This document shows, in pieces, positions 9,343 through 16,948 of a stretch of 64,000 bases of DNA; position 1 is the stretch's first letter, and every line of letters begins with the position of its first letter. The translations under genes were made by a program, and so were the position numbers. Origin of the DNA: Eubacterium sp. AM49-13BH (GTDB lineage: Bacteria > Bacillota > Clostridia > Lachnospirales > Lachnospiraceae); NCBI RefSeq assembly GCF_003464165.1, contig NZ_QSEK01000009.1, forward strand, positions 13,953 through 77,952, given 5' to 3'. Below the pieces are notes generated by a model. It was not told where the DNA came from and made no database searches. It was given only the letters and a program-made list of their open reading frames with translations.

Positions 9343-10215
9343 TTATGATGCAACTACACTTGTATAATAAGCATTATAAAGTGCTTGTACTGTTTCATAA
9401 TATTTATCTTCATAAGTTTCTGCTTGTGCGTCGGTATACTCTAAGAAAAACTGACAATCAACATCTTCGCCAAACTTATTATTTATAATTGTTGCTATAT
9501 TCTCAACAAGTTCCATCATCCACATACAAACGGTTTCTTCTCTTGTGTGTGCTAGACTTTGATATTCCCATACATAATCAATCGGAGGTATAGGTGTTTC
9601 CTTATCAAAATCCATTTTTTTATCTACGAAATAATAGAAATATTCATCAATATACTCTCCAATAGATATTTGAGCCACATTCAAAATCATCATCAGACGA
9701 TTTTCTTTATTTATAGGTTCAAAGATATTAGGAGTGCCGTTCCATTCTAATTCTCGGTATCTATCATAGCTTCGATGAAAATATTTTGCTCCATCATACA
9801 AATAATCCCTTCCCAAATTATATTTCTCTATATCTTGCTGAAGTTTATCTATACATCCCTGTAACCAATACTTTCCCGTAAATTGTTTAATCTTATATCC
9901 GGCTTGATTTAATATCTCATTTTGTAATTCTTCAGAACACCGGCAGTATTCCGAATAAATTTTCCTTGTATGCTTTTCAAGCGGATATAGATTAGCTGCT
10001 ATAATACACCACGGCAAATAATCTCTTTCCTCTTGATTATCAATTAGAAAAAGTCGAGCTTTTTCTTGCAATGCTATACGTTCCTTTTCGCATTGCAATT
10101 TCTGTATTTCCTTTTCATGTCGTGATTGCAACCAATAAATCAAAAAAGAAACTGCTATTGTTGCCACCAGTGACAATACTCCGATTATAATCTGAATTAT
10201 ATCTGCTAATGACAT
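9343..10215 (-). CDS. Unrecognised membrane-anchored protein inside the restriction operon
   Basis: A 290-residue protein. Residues 6-30 are a single N-terminal membrane segment (IIQIIIGVLSLVATIAVSFL), followed by a coiled-coil-like charged stretch (HEKEIQKLQCEKERIALQEK) and a cytosolic domain rich in Tyr/Trp/Glu. I do not recognise the family; the topology resembles small membrane-tethered proteins often found with defence genes. AAGGAGG lies just before the ATG at 10215. It is sandwiched between hsdS and hsdR in one operon, overlapping the hsdR ribosome-binding region, so a role in the system or an attached defence function is possible but unproven. Confidence 0.6.
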   Translation of the reverse strand: MSLADIIQIIIGVLSLVATIAVSFLIYWLQSRHEKEIQKLQCEKERIALQEKARLFLIDNQEERDYLPWCIIAANLYPLEKHTRKIYSEYCRCSEELQNEILNQAGYKIKQFTGKYWLQGCIDKLQQDIEKYNLGRDYLYDGAKYFHRSYDRYRELEWNGTPNIFEPINKENRLMMILNVAQISIGEYIDEYFYYFVDKKMDFDKETPIPPIDYVWEYQSLAHTREETVCMWMMELVENIATIINNKFGEDVDCQFFLEYTDAQAETYEDKYYETVQALYNAYYTSVVAS

Positions 10216-10228
10216 AGGTTCCTCCTTG

Positions 10229-10251
10229 TAAATGATAATTTAGCGGCTTGA
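10229..10251 (+). repeat. hsdS inversion site S1 (left border of the expressed TRD2 cassette)
   Basis: Contains the 14-bp core taaatgataattta (10229-10242) in plus orientation, extended by 'gcggcttga'. The whole 23 bp recurs in inverse orientation at 13005-13027. It covers the last four codons and stop of the complete hsdS (SSR-stop). Together with S2 it brackets the second recognition half of that gene. Confidence 0.8.
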
Positions 10252-11310
10252 CATTGTTGTAAGAATTATTTTCTGCAATTCTTGCAGTTTTTCTATTTCA
10301 GAAAGATTTTCTTCTTTGCAATAAATAAGGCTCATAACCTTTTGGGAGAAAGATTTCTGTAATTCAAGTGGTGGAATTGCTATTCCATAAGCATGAACAT
10401 CGTTTCGATTTAATGTAGGAACTGCACTACCACCAACAAAGCCATCATAATTTAGATTTTTGAGCAAATAAAATACCCACAACGGTTCTGCTTCATAAAT
10501 TTGTTTTACATAGAGCGATGTGTTATGTGTCCAACAGTTGCAAAGGTACAATCTTGGGTTGCCAATATTGCCGCTTCGTCCCATTACAATAACAGGAGCT
10601 TCAGCAGTAAACTCATCATGATACCCAATTGTTCCGGTTGAACCTGCAACGGGATATTTACCACCAGTCATTTCAGTTCGAGGTAAATCATGCCCCCTTT
10701 GTAGTTGCAACACATCGCCAACAGTGCCTTGTTTCCAAGAAGATTTATCTGAGTTGGACTCAAAATATTTTTGATACAATGTTTGAGCAGTATCGTCTAA
10801 ATTATCATTTATCTTCTGTTTCAAATCTATTCTATCGGTTATCGTCTTGTAGGCTTTCACTATTTTTCTCTGCTTTTCAATATCTGGTACTGGAAGTTCC
10901 ACCATACAAAGCTCATTCCAATCGAAAATCTCTCTTACGCTTCCGTGTGACTTATACCTTGCATAACGGTCAAATTCTGGTCGGCTGAACCAAAGCATAA
11001 GATATTCAGGGTCAAGTTCCTCTTTATTTTCAACTTCAAAAACTGTATAAGAGCTTGAAATGATACAATCTTCTTCATCTAAATAAGCAATAGAAATTTT
11101 CTCTCCATTTCGTGAAGTAACGGGTCCGTATGCAAACTGTCCCGTTCTGACTATCTTATAATTCGATAAATCAGTTCCTACAATATTTGCGATTGAAGGA
11201 ATAAATTTTTTACTTATACTTACGCCAAGCAACTTTGTTACGGCTAAATTCTTATTACGCTCGTCCACAAGTCGAATGTAATTGCCTAATATCTTATATC
11301 CTTTTTCCAT
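10240..11310 (-). CDS. hsdS: Type I specificity subunit HsdS, complete copy (distal)
   Basis: A 356-residue specificity subunit with two target-recognition domains (TRDs). TRD1 covers residues 1-150 (GYKILGNYIRLVDERNKN...), the first conserved helical spacer 150-185 (LKQKINDNL), TRD2 185-330 (WKQGTVGDVLQLQRGHDLP, PVAGSTGTIGYHD, VMGRSGNIGNP) and the last helix ends SSR. The inversion site S2 lies inside the KINDNL spacer and S1 at the stop codon, so TRD2 is a movable cassette. The start is set at the ATG at 11310, ten bases after the recombinase stop and preceded by AAGGTGG; a longer start at 11346 would overlap the recombinase. TRD1 is a clear paralogue of the half-gene at 13005-13529. Confidence 0.9.
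   Translation of the reverse strand: MEKGYKILGNYIRLVDERNKNLAVTKLLGVSISKKFIPSIANIVGTDLSNYKIVRTGQFAYGPVTSRNGEKISIAYLDEEDCIISSSYTVFEVENKEELDPEYLMLWFSRPEFDRYARYKSHGSVREIFDWNELCMVELPVPDIEKQRKIVKAYKTITDRIDLKQKINDNLDDTAQTLYQKYFESNSDKSSWKQGTVGDVLQLQRGHDLPRTEMTGGKYPVAGSTGTIGYHDEFTAEAPVIVMGRSGNIGNPRLYLCNCWTHNTSLYVKQIYEAEPLWVFYLLKNLNYDGFVGGSAVPTLNRNDVHAYGIAIPPLELQKSFSQKVMSLIYCKEENLSEIEKLQELQKIILTTMSSR
10797..10818 (-). repeat. hsdS inversion site S2 (inside the complete hsdS)
   Basis: The core taaattatcattta (10798-10811), the reverse complement of the S1 core. The 22-bp context extending through atcttctg is identical to site S4 at 13013-13034. It encodes the KINDNL spacer codons, so recombination here swaps TRD2 while keeping the reading frame. 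Confidence 0.8.
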
Positions 11311-11320
11311 TCCTACCACC

Positions 11321-12304
11321 TTAACCAATGTATTTTCTATGAGCAATTTTCACATTGCTCTGCTTGACCATTGCATATTGCAATGTCGTATCTATTCTTC
11401 TATGCCCCAAGAGCTGCTGAAGCTGCTCTATTGGCATTCCTTTGTCTATTGCCATTGTTGCAAGTGTTCGCCTGAATTTATGAGGGTGTACCTTATTTAA
11501 TCCCAAGCGTTTTCCAAGCTGTCGTAATCTCACTTCAATACCTCCGATATTCATTCGATTATACGGAGATTGTAATGAAACAAAAAGTGCTGGATTGTCG
11601 TCCTTTCGGCTATTTAAGTAATTCTGCAAATGTATTTTTGTTCTTGCATCAAAATATACTATTCGCTCCTTATCGCCTTTGCCGAAAACCACACATTCTC
11701 TTTCGTTAAAGTCTATATCCTCACGATTTAGCAACACCATTTCTCCGACACGCATCCCCGTTGAAGCAAGCATATCAATCATCGCCAAGTCCCTGAGTTC
11801 TGTGCAATTATCTCTCATCAATTCAAGTGCTTCATCTGAATAAGTTTCCTTAATGTTTGTTCCGGTCTTAACCTTATGTATTCGCCTGACCGGACTTTTC
11901 AAAATATAATCCTCGTCCTCAAGCCAAGAGAAAAAACTGGAAAGTATTCGTCTTATATTATCTATCGTAACTTTACTTGATTTTTTCTTTGCTTGATACT
12001 CTGTCAAATAACAACGAATGTCGTCAGTTACGATATATTTGATACTCTTTCCAATACCATCAAGCATTGACTGTATCGTTGCATTATAGTATTTCAGAGT
12101 TTTCTCAGAACAGCCTTCAATACGCTTTGCCGATAGGAAAGATTCTACTAAATTCTGTTCTGAAAGTTCCTCATCTTTTTTTATCTTTGTTACCTCATAA
12201 TCAAAAAGTGTATACTGCAACACCTCTTGCAATCTTTCTGTCTGTGCGTTATTCAGATAAGGTAACATTCCTTGAATAACATCAGTGATTAGGTTCTGTT
12301 TCAT
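11321..12304 (-). CDS. Tyrosine recombinase of the hsdS shufflon (XerC/D-like)
   Basis: A 327-residue phage-integrase family protein. The N-terminal SAM-like core-binding domain covers residues 50-135, the catalytic domain 155-327. Catalytic residues visible: Arg in ASTGMRVGEM (about residue 185), HPHKFRRTLAT (HxxR, about 278), LLGHRRIDTTLQYA (His and nucleophile Tyr, about 300-312). The gene sits between the two hsdS genes, and recombinases at this position in type I loci invert hsdS segments. The start is the ATG at 12304, after AAAGGAG with eight-base spacing. It is unlikely to be the ICE integrase, since it is internal and has no excisionase or att sites beside it. Confidence 0.92.
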   Translation of the reverse strand: MKQNLITDVIQGMLPYLNNAQTERLQEVLQYTLFDYEVTKIKKDEELSEQNLVESFLSAKRIEGCSEKTLKYYNATIQSMLDGIGKSIKYIVTDDIRCYLTEYQAKKKSSKVTIDNIRRILSSFFSWLEDEDYILKSPVRRIHKVKTGTNIKETYSDEALELMRDNCTELRDLAMIDMLASTGMRVGEMVLLNREDIDFNERECVVFGKGDKERIVYFDARTKIHLQNYLNSRKDDNPALFVSLQSPYNRMNIGGIEVRLRQLGKRLGLNKVHPHKFRRTLATMAIDKGMPIEQLQQLLGHRRIDTTLQYAMVKQSNVKIAHRKYIG

Positions 12305-12339
12305 AGTCAATTCTCCTTTTCTTTTTTAAGAGAACGACT

Positions 12340-12386
12340 ACCAGTGGCAGTCCCTTGTTTTAACTCCCGCCACTGATGGGAGTTCT
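12340..12386. promoter_or_regulatory. Overlapping inverted repeats upstream of the recombinase gene
   Basis: Two mutually exclusive hairpins can form: cagtggc with gccactg, and aactccc with gggagtt. They lie between inversion site S3 and the recombinase start. No T-run follows, so this is not a plain terminator; an RNA switch or protein site that limits recombinase expression is possible. The pairing is seen; any function is inference. Confidence 0.35.
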
Positions 12387-12390
12387 ATTG

Positions 12391-12404
12391 TAAATGATAA
12401 TTTA
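12391..12404 (+). repeat. hsdS inversion site S3 (left border of the silent TRD2 cassette)
   Basis: The 14-bp core taaatgataattta, plus orientation. Here the core is followed by 'ataaacacc', the start of the silent cassette, instead of 'gcggcttga' as at S1. That difference is exactly what is expected if the S3-S4 segment is now inverted relative to the expressed state. Confidence 0.75.
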
Positions 12405-13016
12405 ATAAACACCACTGATACAATTTTCTTCAAGGTGTTCTTAGAAAATAAGCCGACTGCCACAATATCTTTCACGGATATTGTACAACTTATGGGTGGT
12501 GGCACTCCTAAGACAGATGAAGATAGTTTTTGGAACGGTAACATTCTTTTCTTTACTCCTAAAGATATTTCACGTTCACCATTTTGTATTAGTACCGAAA
12601 AGCATTTGACCAATGAGGGGTTAAACAACTGTTCAAGTCGATTATATCCACCATATACAACATTCGTTACCTGTCGTGGAACTGTCGGTAATTTAGCTTT
12701 AGCAGGTGTACCTATGGCTATGAATCAATCGTGTTATGCTTTGAAGGGAAAGAATGACTTTCCAGCCTTATTCGTATTCTCTTTTACCCGATATGTAATA
12801 GCAACAATGAAGAAAAAAGCATCGGGAGCTGTTTTTAGTGCATTGGTAACACGAGATTTTGAAATGGAAAAAGTATTTGAACCTAATTTTGAAGACGCAA
12901 TTCTATTTGAAAAGCGTGTCGAACCTCTTTTTGCTCAAATTCTTGCAAATACCAATGAAATACAACAGCTTCTTGACTTGCAAAATGCTTTACTAACTCA
13001 GTTATCAAGCCGCTAA
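12391..13016 (+). pseudogene. Silent inverted hsdS 3' half (TRD2 cassette)
   Basis: The plus-strand frame opens inside site S3 (NDNLINTTDTIFFKVFLEN) and runs to the stop in S4 (...LLTQLSSR). It has TRD2 features: ISFTDIVQLMGGGTPKTDED, NILFFTPKDIS, TFVTCRGTVGNLAL and a C-terminal helix. An internal ATG at 12435 exists but has no convincing ribosome-binding site. Inversion between S3 and S4 would fuse it in frame to the half-gene at 13005-13529, giving ...KQKINDNL-INTTDTIFFKVF, a normal HsdS spacer. It is therefore stored DNA for an alternative specificity, not a decayed gene. Confidence 0.88.
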
Positions 13017-13034
13017 ATTATCATTTATCTTCTG
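13005..13034 (-). repeat. hsdS inversion site S4 (right border of the silent cassette)
   Basis: The core taaattatcattta (13014-13027). Its left side (13005-13027) is the inverse of S1 over 23 bp and its right side (13013-13034) is identical to S2 over 22 bp. It is thus the hybrid junction between an hsdS 5' half and the tail of an inverted cassette. Confidence 0.8.
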
Positions 13035-13529
13035 CTTTAAAGCAATTCTCTCCGTAATTGCCTTATAACTGTTCACTATTTCAAGCTGGTTTTCAATAGG
13101 CGGAATAGGCAATTCTAGTCTGCATATATCATCCCAAGTAATCCCACCACGAACGCTCCCGTCAGTATGTAACCAACAAATTCGGTCAAATTCCGGTCTG
13201 CGAAACCACATCATCAGATAATCTTCATTCAAAATGCTGTTATCTACTACCTCAAACATAAAATACGCCGGAGAAACAATAGCAGGTTCTTCTTCATCAT
13301 ACAATGCAACCGGAAGTCGTTCATCACGACCAACGTGCATTGGATTACACGCAAACTTTCCTTTTGTTATCAGTTTATATTTACTCAAATCCGTACCAAT
13401 GACATTTGCAACCGACGGCATAAAGAACTTGTCTATGTTAATTCCCAAAACTCTGTCTGTTATGCTTTCTCTGTTCCGAGTATCAATCAGTCGGATATGG
13501 TTTCCTAAAATATCATAATTCGATTTCAT
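13005..13529 (-). CDS. hsdS: Type I specificity subunit HsdS, half-length (TRD1 plus spacer only)
   Basis: A 174-residue HsdS 5' half: TRD1 (NYDILGNHIRLIDTRNRES...GSVRGGITWDD) and the first helical spacer ending KQKINDNLAA, where the inversion junction introduces a stop. The start is the ATG at 13529, 17 bases inside hsdM and preceded by GGAGTTGGG, giving translational coupling. Half-size HsdS subunits are known in some type I systems to dimerise and recognise symmetric split sites, so this state may still have an activity with HsdM. Inversion of 12391-13027 restores a full-length gene. Confidence 0.88.
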   Translation of the reverse strand: MKSNYDILGNHIRLIDTRNRESITDRVLGINIDKFFMPSVANVIGTDLSKYKLITKGKFACNPMHVGRDERLPVALYDEEEPAIVSPAYFMFEVVDNSILNEDYLMMWFRRPEFDRICWLHTDGSVRGGITWDDICRLELPIPPIENQLEIVNSYKAITERIALKQKINDNLAA

Positions 13530-15084
13530 ATCCCAACTCCTTAAATACAGCAAGCAAATCTGATTTAGATTTTTCCTCTTGAGCAAGAAGTTCTTTGAGT
13601 TCTCCCTGCAATGATTTCATTTTGGTATCAAAGTCGATGTTCTCATCACGGTTGACAAACTCAATATATCTGCTCGGTACAAGAGTAAATCCTTTTTCCT
13701 TTACTTCATCAAAAGAAGCAGAATAGCAAAATTCCGGCACATTCTCATAAGTTTCCTCATAGCCTTCCTGCTGCCAGTTATGATATACACTTGTAACTTT
13801 GGCTCTATCTTCCTCTGTCAATTCAATGTACTTCTTCTCATAAGGACTGCCCATCTGTCGTAAATCCATAAAGAGTATTTCATCTTCTCGATTACGATAG
13901 CGTTTTAGCTTTCCATTCTGTTCCACGACACGAGCCTTTTTATTCTTATTGAGTACCCAAAGGGTAACGCTGATGTCTGTGGTATAGAAAAGGTTTCTCG
14001 GAAGAATAATGATTGCTTCTACCAAATGATTTTCTATAAGCTGCTGTCTGATTTTTAACTCTGTACCATCATCAGATAATGCACCATTGGCAAGCAAGAA
14101 ACCTGCTACACCGTTTTGAGAGAGTTTGGAAACAATATTCAGTATCCAACCATAGTTTGCATTACTTGTCGGCGGAACTTCATAGCCGTTCCAACGAGGG
14201 TCATCTACAAGCTCATTTTCGGCTCTCCACTGCTTCTGATTGAAAGGCGGGTTTGCCATAATGAAATCTGCTTTAAGGTCTTTGTGCTGGTCATTGGTAA
14301 ATGTATTGGCTGCCATTTCTCCAAGATTTGCAGAAATACCACGGATAGCTAAGTTCATTTTTGCCAGTTTGAAAGTGGTATTTGTGTATTCCTGACCGTA
14401 AATAGACACTTTCTTTTTATTACCGCTGTGTGCTTCTACGAACTTGATGGACTGCACAAACATACCGCCCGAACCGCAACAAGGGTCATAAAGTATTCCA
14501 TCGTAAGGCTCAAGCATTTCGGCAATCAGGTTTACAATACACTTTGGTGTGTAGAACTCTCCTTTACCTTTTCCTTCTGCAAGAGCGAACTTACTAAGAA
14601 AATACTCATATACACGACCTATAATGTCGTTCTCTTTATCATCAGTGTTGATACGATTGATTTCATCAAGCAAAGAAGCCAACTTTGCCGTATCAATATG
14701 TAAGCGGGAGTAATAGTTATCCGGCAAAGCACCTTTCAGTGCCGGGTTGTTCTTTTCAATCGTATAAAGTGCTGTATCTATCTTCAGGGCAATATCGTCC
14801 TGCTTTGCATTTTCAATAATGTACTTCCAACGGCTTTCTTCAGGAAGATAGAATACATTTTCCTGAGTATAAAACGGCTTCATATCCGCATACTTTTCGC
14901 CGTGTGTAGAAATAATCTTATTACGGCATTCCTCAAACTTGTCACTGGCAAATTTAAGGAAGAATAAACTCAGAACAACGTGCTTATACTCCGCAGGCTC
15001 AACAGAACCTCTCAGTTTATCAGCACTTTTCCAAAGTGCTTCTTCCATTGATATTTCTTTCTTTGGTTTAGCAGCCCTTGCCAT
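13513..15084 (-). CDS. hsdM: Type I DNA N6-adenine methyltransferase subunit HsdM
   Basis: A 523-residue protein. The N-terminal HsdM_N helical domain (residues 12-145, LWKSADKLRGSVEPAEYKHV) precedes the Rossmann methylase domain with the SAM-binding motif DPCCGSGGMFV (about 200) and catalytic NPPF (about 278), the gamma-class N6-adenine arrangement. The C-terminal coiled coil (SLQGELKELLAQEEKSKSDL) contacts HsdS. The start is the ATG at 15084 after ACGGAGG. It is the first large gene of the restriction operon. Its length and motifs are intact, so methylation should be functional even if HsdR is not. Confidence 0.96.
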   Translation of the reverse strand: MARAAKPKKEISMEEALWKSADKLRGSVEPAEYKHVVLSLFFLKFASDKFEECRNKIISTHGEKYADMKPFYTQENVFYLPEESRWKYIIENAKQDDIALKIDTALYTIEKNNPALKGALPDNYYSRLHIDTAKLASLLDEINRINTDDKENDIIGRVYEYFLSKFALAEGKGKGEFYTPKCIVNLIAEMLEPYDGILYDPCCGSGGMFVQSIKFVEAHSGNKKKVSIYGQEYTNTTFKLAKMNLAIRGISANLGEMAANTFTNDQHKDLKADFIMANPPFNQKQWRAENELVDDPRWNGYEVPPTSNANYGWILNIVSKLSQNGVAGFLLANGALSDDGTELKIRQQLIENHLVEAIIILPRNLFYTTDISVTLWVLNKNKKARVVEQNGKLKRYRNREDEILFMDLRQMGSPYEKKYIELTEEDRAKVTSVYHNWQQEGYEETYENVPEFCYSASFDEVKEKGFTLVPSRYIEFVNRDENIDFDTKMKSLQGELKELLAQEEKSKSDLLAVFKELGYEIEL

Positions 15085-15103
15085 CTATAATTACCTCCGT
15101 GTT

Positions 15104-15313
15104 TTAATCTTCGTCTAAAATAACTTCGCATATATCTCCAATATCACAATGAAACACCTGACATATCCTCATCAGTACTTCAAGAGATACTGGCTCATTC
15201 TTATTTATCTTCGTTGCAGCGTATGATGTAATTTCGGCTGCACGCATTAAATCCTGTCTTTTCATTTGATTGTCAATCATAAGTTTTTGAAGTTTGTTAT
15301 AGCATATCTTCAT
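15104..15313 (-). CDS. Small Cro/C1-type regulator heading the restriction operon
   Basis: A 69-residue, single-domain helix-turn-helix protein (YNKLQKLMIDNQMKRQDLMR...INKNEPVSLEVLMRICQVF), like the YozG/controller-protein type. The start ATG at 15313 follows GAGGTG; longer starts lack a site. It lies 19 bases before hsdM and behind the promoter at 15367-15395, so it is placed to act as a controller (C-protein-like) of the system. Direct repeats upstream of the -35 box are its likely binding sites. Confidence 0.8.
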   Translation of the reverse strand: MKICYNKLQKLMIDNQMKRQDLMRAAEITSYAATKINKNEPVSLEVLMRICQVFHCDIGDICEVILDED

Positions 15314-15366
15314 CAGTAACACCTCTTCATCTTATAATTCTTCTTCGTTACAGTTAACCATTTAAC

Positions 15367-15395
15367 ATTATATATTAAATTTTCAGGCATTTCAA
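15367..15395 (-). promoter_or_regulatory. Promoter of the restriction-modification operon
   Basis: On the minus strand: -35 TTGAAA (15390-15395), 17-base spacer, -10 TATAAT (15367-15372). It lies upstream of the small regulator and hsdM and downstream of the terminator at 15474-15501, so the operon has its own entry point. Confidence 0.75.
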
Positions 15396-15397
15396 GA

Positions 15398-15436
15398 TTT
15401 CAGACAGAAATGTAACCTTTCAGACACTAAGGTGTC
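15398..15436. promoter_or_regulatory. Direct repeats and palindrome next to the -35 box
   Basis: The nonamer tttcagaca occurs at 15398-15406 and 15418-15426, exactly 20 bp (two helical turns) apart, immediately upstream of the -35 box. A palindrome gacactaaggtgtc overlaps the second copy at 15423-15436. The spacing and position are those of an activator or controller-protein site; the adjacent HTH gene is the first candidate. Confidence 0.55.
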
Positions 15437-15473
15437 ATTTTTTGCAAACACCTAATGCAACTCTTCTAAAGAA

Positions 15474-15501
15474 TAATAAAAAAGAGATGCCGAAGCACCT
15501 C
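15474..15501 (-). terminator. Rho-independent terminator with TTCG tetraloop
   Basis: On the minus strand GAGGTGC-TTCG-GCATCTC is followed by TTTTTTATTATT. It overlaps the stop codon of the gene at 15500-15715 and separates it from the restriction operon. Confidence 0.85.
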
Positions 15502-15715
15502 AATTATACATTCTATTATTAACATTCAACGCAATCATTGCTATGACCTTTTCTATCGGCGGCTCTTTTCCGTCCGGTGCAACTGCTTTCCAAAAAGCGA
15601 TTGCTTCCGGTTCAGCACTTTTCATTGCTTCCCGAATGGCAAACTTCATTTCCTCTTTTACTGCTTTTTCGGTTGTTCCATTTTCTTTTGCTATTTGTCT
15701 GAAAATGTCGTTCAC
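15500..15715 (-). CDS. Small protein resembling the Spo0A C-terminal DNA-binding fold
   Basis: A 71-residue protein. IAKENGTTEKAVKEEMKFAIREA resembles the conserved helical region of the Spo0A effector domain (an IAKKF-TT--RVE-AIR-AIE-like pattern). No receiver domain is present. Such one-domain Spo0A-like proteins occur in clostridial mobile elements; their role is unknown. The start is a GTG at 15715 after AGGAGGAAG. The terminator directly after it makes it monocistronic or the last gene of a short unit. Confidence 0.55.
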   Translation of the reverse strand: MNDIFRQIAKENGTTEKAVKEEMKFAIREAMKSAEPEAIAFWKAVAPDGKEPPIEKVIAMIALNVNNRMYN

Positions 15716-15869
15716 TTCTACTTCCTCCTATGTCTATTAGTATGTGTCTATCACTGACAGTTGTTGTTATAGCATATTCTCTCTGTCGAAGTCCCGAAAA
15801 ATTTGTCGATAGCAGAAATTTTTTATACCGAAAAAAGAAAGCTCGTCGATTAGGACGAACTTCTGTGTT

Positions 15870-16205
15870 TTATGGAAGTATTTGCTTTGATTGCTTCACA
15901 AGTGTATCTATAACTTCATAAATTCTGTTTCTATCTTCAGGAGCAAGTTTTTCAAGCTTCTCATTAAGCATTGAGTTCTTGACTGTATATCCCGTTTCCA
16001 GGACATCAGTAAGAACCATATCCGATGATACACCTAAAGCATTTACTATCTTTATGAAAGTTTCGAGTGACGGAATTTTCTCTCCACGCTCAACCATACC
16101 AATATAATTTGTTGTCAAATCTGTTTTCTCAGCCAAATCTTCTTGACGTAATTTCCTCGCAAGTCGGAACTTTCTTATATTCTTGCCGATTGTATCGAGC
16201 TTCAT
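15870..16205 (-). CDS. XRE-family transcriptional regulator
   Basis: A 111-residue protein: HTH in residues 5-60 (LRQEDLAEKTDLTTNYIGMVERG, with GxVERGEKIPSLETF typical of XRE), then a short dimerisation helix (EKLEKLAPEDRNRIYEVIDTL). The start is the ATG at 16205 after GGAGGTG. It is divergent from the gene at 16432; the shared spacer has an inverted repeat whose halves sit in front of both genes, suggesting it represses both. This type of regulator often sits at the boundary of conjugation and cargo modules. Confidence 0.85.
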   Translation of the reverse strand: MKLDTIGKNIRKFRLARKLRQEDLAEKTDLTTNYIGMVERGEKIPSLETFIKIVNALGVSSDMVLTDVLETGYTVKNSMLNEKLEKLAPEDRNRIYEVIDTLVKQSKQILP

Positions 16206-16234
16206 CACATCACCTCCCTTAGTGTGTTTCCATA

Positions 16235-16301
16235 ACTAATAGTATAGGTTAAGTTGATTTCAAATCACACGCACCCAAAGGAAGTCAAACCAACTATTAG
16301 T
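16235..16301. promoter_or_regulatory. Operator half-sites in the divergent spacer
   Basis: actaatagt (16235-16243) and its reverse complement actattagt (16293-16301) lie 58 bp apart between the two divergent genes. A second near-palindrome, tgatttcaaatca, lies between them. A TATACT -10 on the minus strand overlaps the first half-site. A further TATACT-like box for the plus gene is near 16324. Binding by the XRE protein is inference. Confidence 0.45.
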
Positions 16302-16431
16302 GATGATTCCAAACTGTTTTTATGTTATACTATAAAAGTAGTAATTCACGATTGTTAATGGCGAAAGACAAATCACAACCCAAGAGCCAAGTTAAACAAT
16401 CTCCATAGAATAAACTTAGGGGTAAAAAGGA

Positions 16432-16884
16432 ATGGACGAACAAAAGATAATATTCAGTAATCGGTTTGAAAAAGAGAAATTTGAGGATTACAAAACAGAT
16501 TTGGGAACTGGCAACACAATCACTCCTGACTTTACGGAAGCTGATGATTTTTTAAAATTTATACAGAAGAACCGCAGAAGTGTTCCAAGTAAAGAGCGAA
16601 TTGCTGACAAGGATAAATTTATCAAAACCGTTTACGAACTATCCAATAGCTTTGAAATTGACGCTGACCTGATAGAATTTGCCGAGGGATATATCGCCAA
16701 CATCTATGTAGATTATGCCTGCTACACTGGATATATCAAGAAGCTGTTAGCAATTCTTTTTATCCTTGCCGATGATATTTCCTTTTTAGACGGCAGTAAA
16801 GAAAATGCCGATATGCTTTTTAGCTTCACTTATCACACACACCATATTTTCCTGAATAACAGAGAAACAACTGATTTCTCATAA
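16432..16884 (+). CDS. Unrecognised ICE protein on the plus strand
   Basis: A 150-residue acidic, mainly helical protein with no membrane segment. I do not recognise a family. The start is well supported: AGGGGTAAAAAGG precedes the ATG at 16432, and a terminator follows the stop at 16892-16917. It is the only free-standing plus-strand gene in the window and is divergent from an XRE regulator, a layout common for regulator/target pairs. Confidence 0.7.
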   Translation: MDEQKIIFSNRFEKEKFEDYKTDLGTGNTITPDFTEADDFLKFIQKNRRSVPSKERIADKDKFIKTVYELSNSFEIDADLIEFAEGYIANIYVDYACYTGYIKKLLAILFILADDISFLDGSKENADMLFSFTYHTHHIFLNNRETTDFS

Positions 16885-16891
16885 TGTACCC

Positions 16892-16917
16892 GATGGCTAC
16901 TCAACTGAGCAGCCATC
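16892..16917 (+). terminator. Rho-independent terminator of the plus-strand gene
   Basis: GATGGCT pairs with AGCCATC across a loop that can extend the stem (CTCA/TGAG), followed by TTTTCAATTTT. It lies 8 bases past the stop codon at 16884. Confidence 0.8.
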
Positions 16918-16926
16918 TTTTCAATT

Positions 16927-16945
16927 TTCCAGACACCGTCTGGAA
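16927..16945. terminator. Short perfect hairpin between convergent genes
   Basis: ttccagac-acc-gtctggaa is a perfect 8-bp stem with a 3-base loop. It is followed by a T-run on the plus strand, and a weaker TTTT-like tract exists on the minus strand. It lies just past the wall-hydrolase stop (16949), so it may serve both directions. Confidence 0.6.
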
Positions 16946-16948
16946 TTT

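Noticed and set aside
11321..12304. The tyrosine recombinase as the ICE integrase
   Set aside because: It is internal, in an operon between two hsdS genes and surrounded by inverted core sites; no excisionase or element end is near. The shufflon role fits better.
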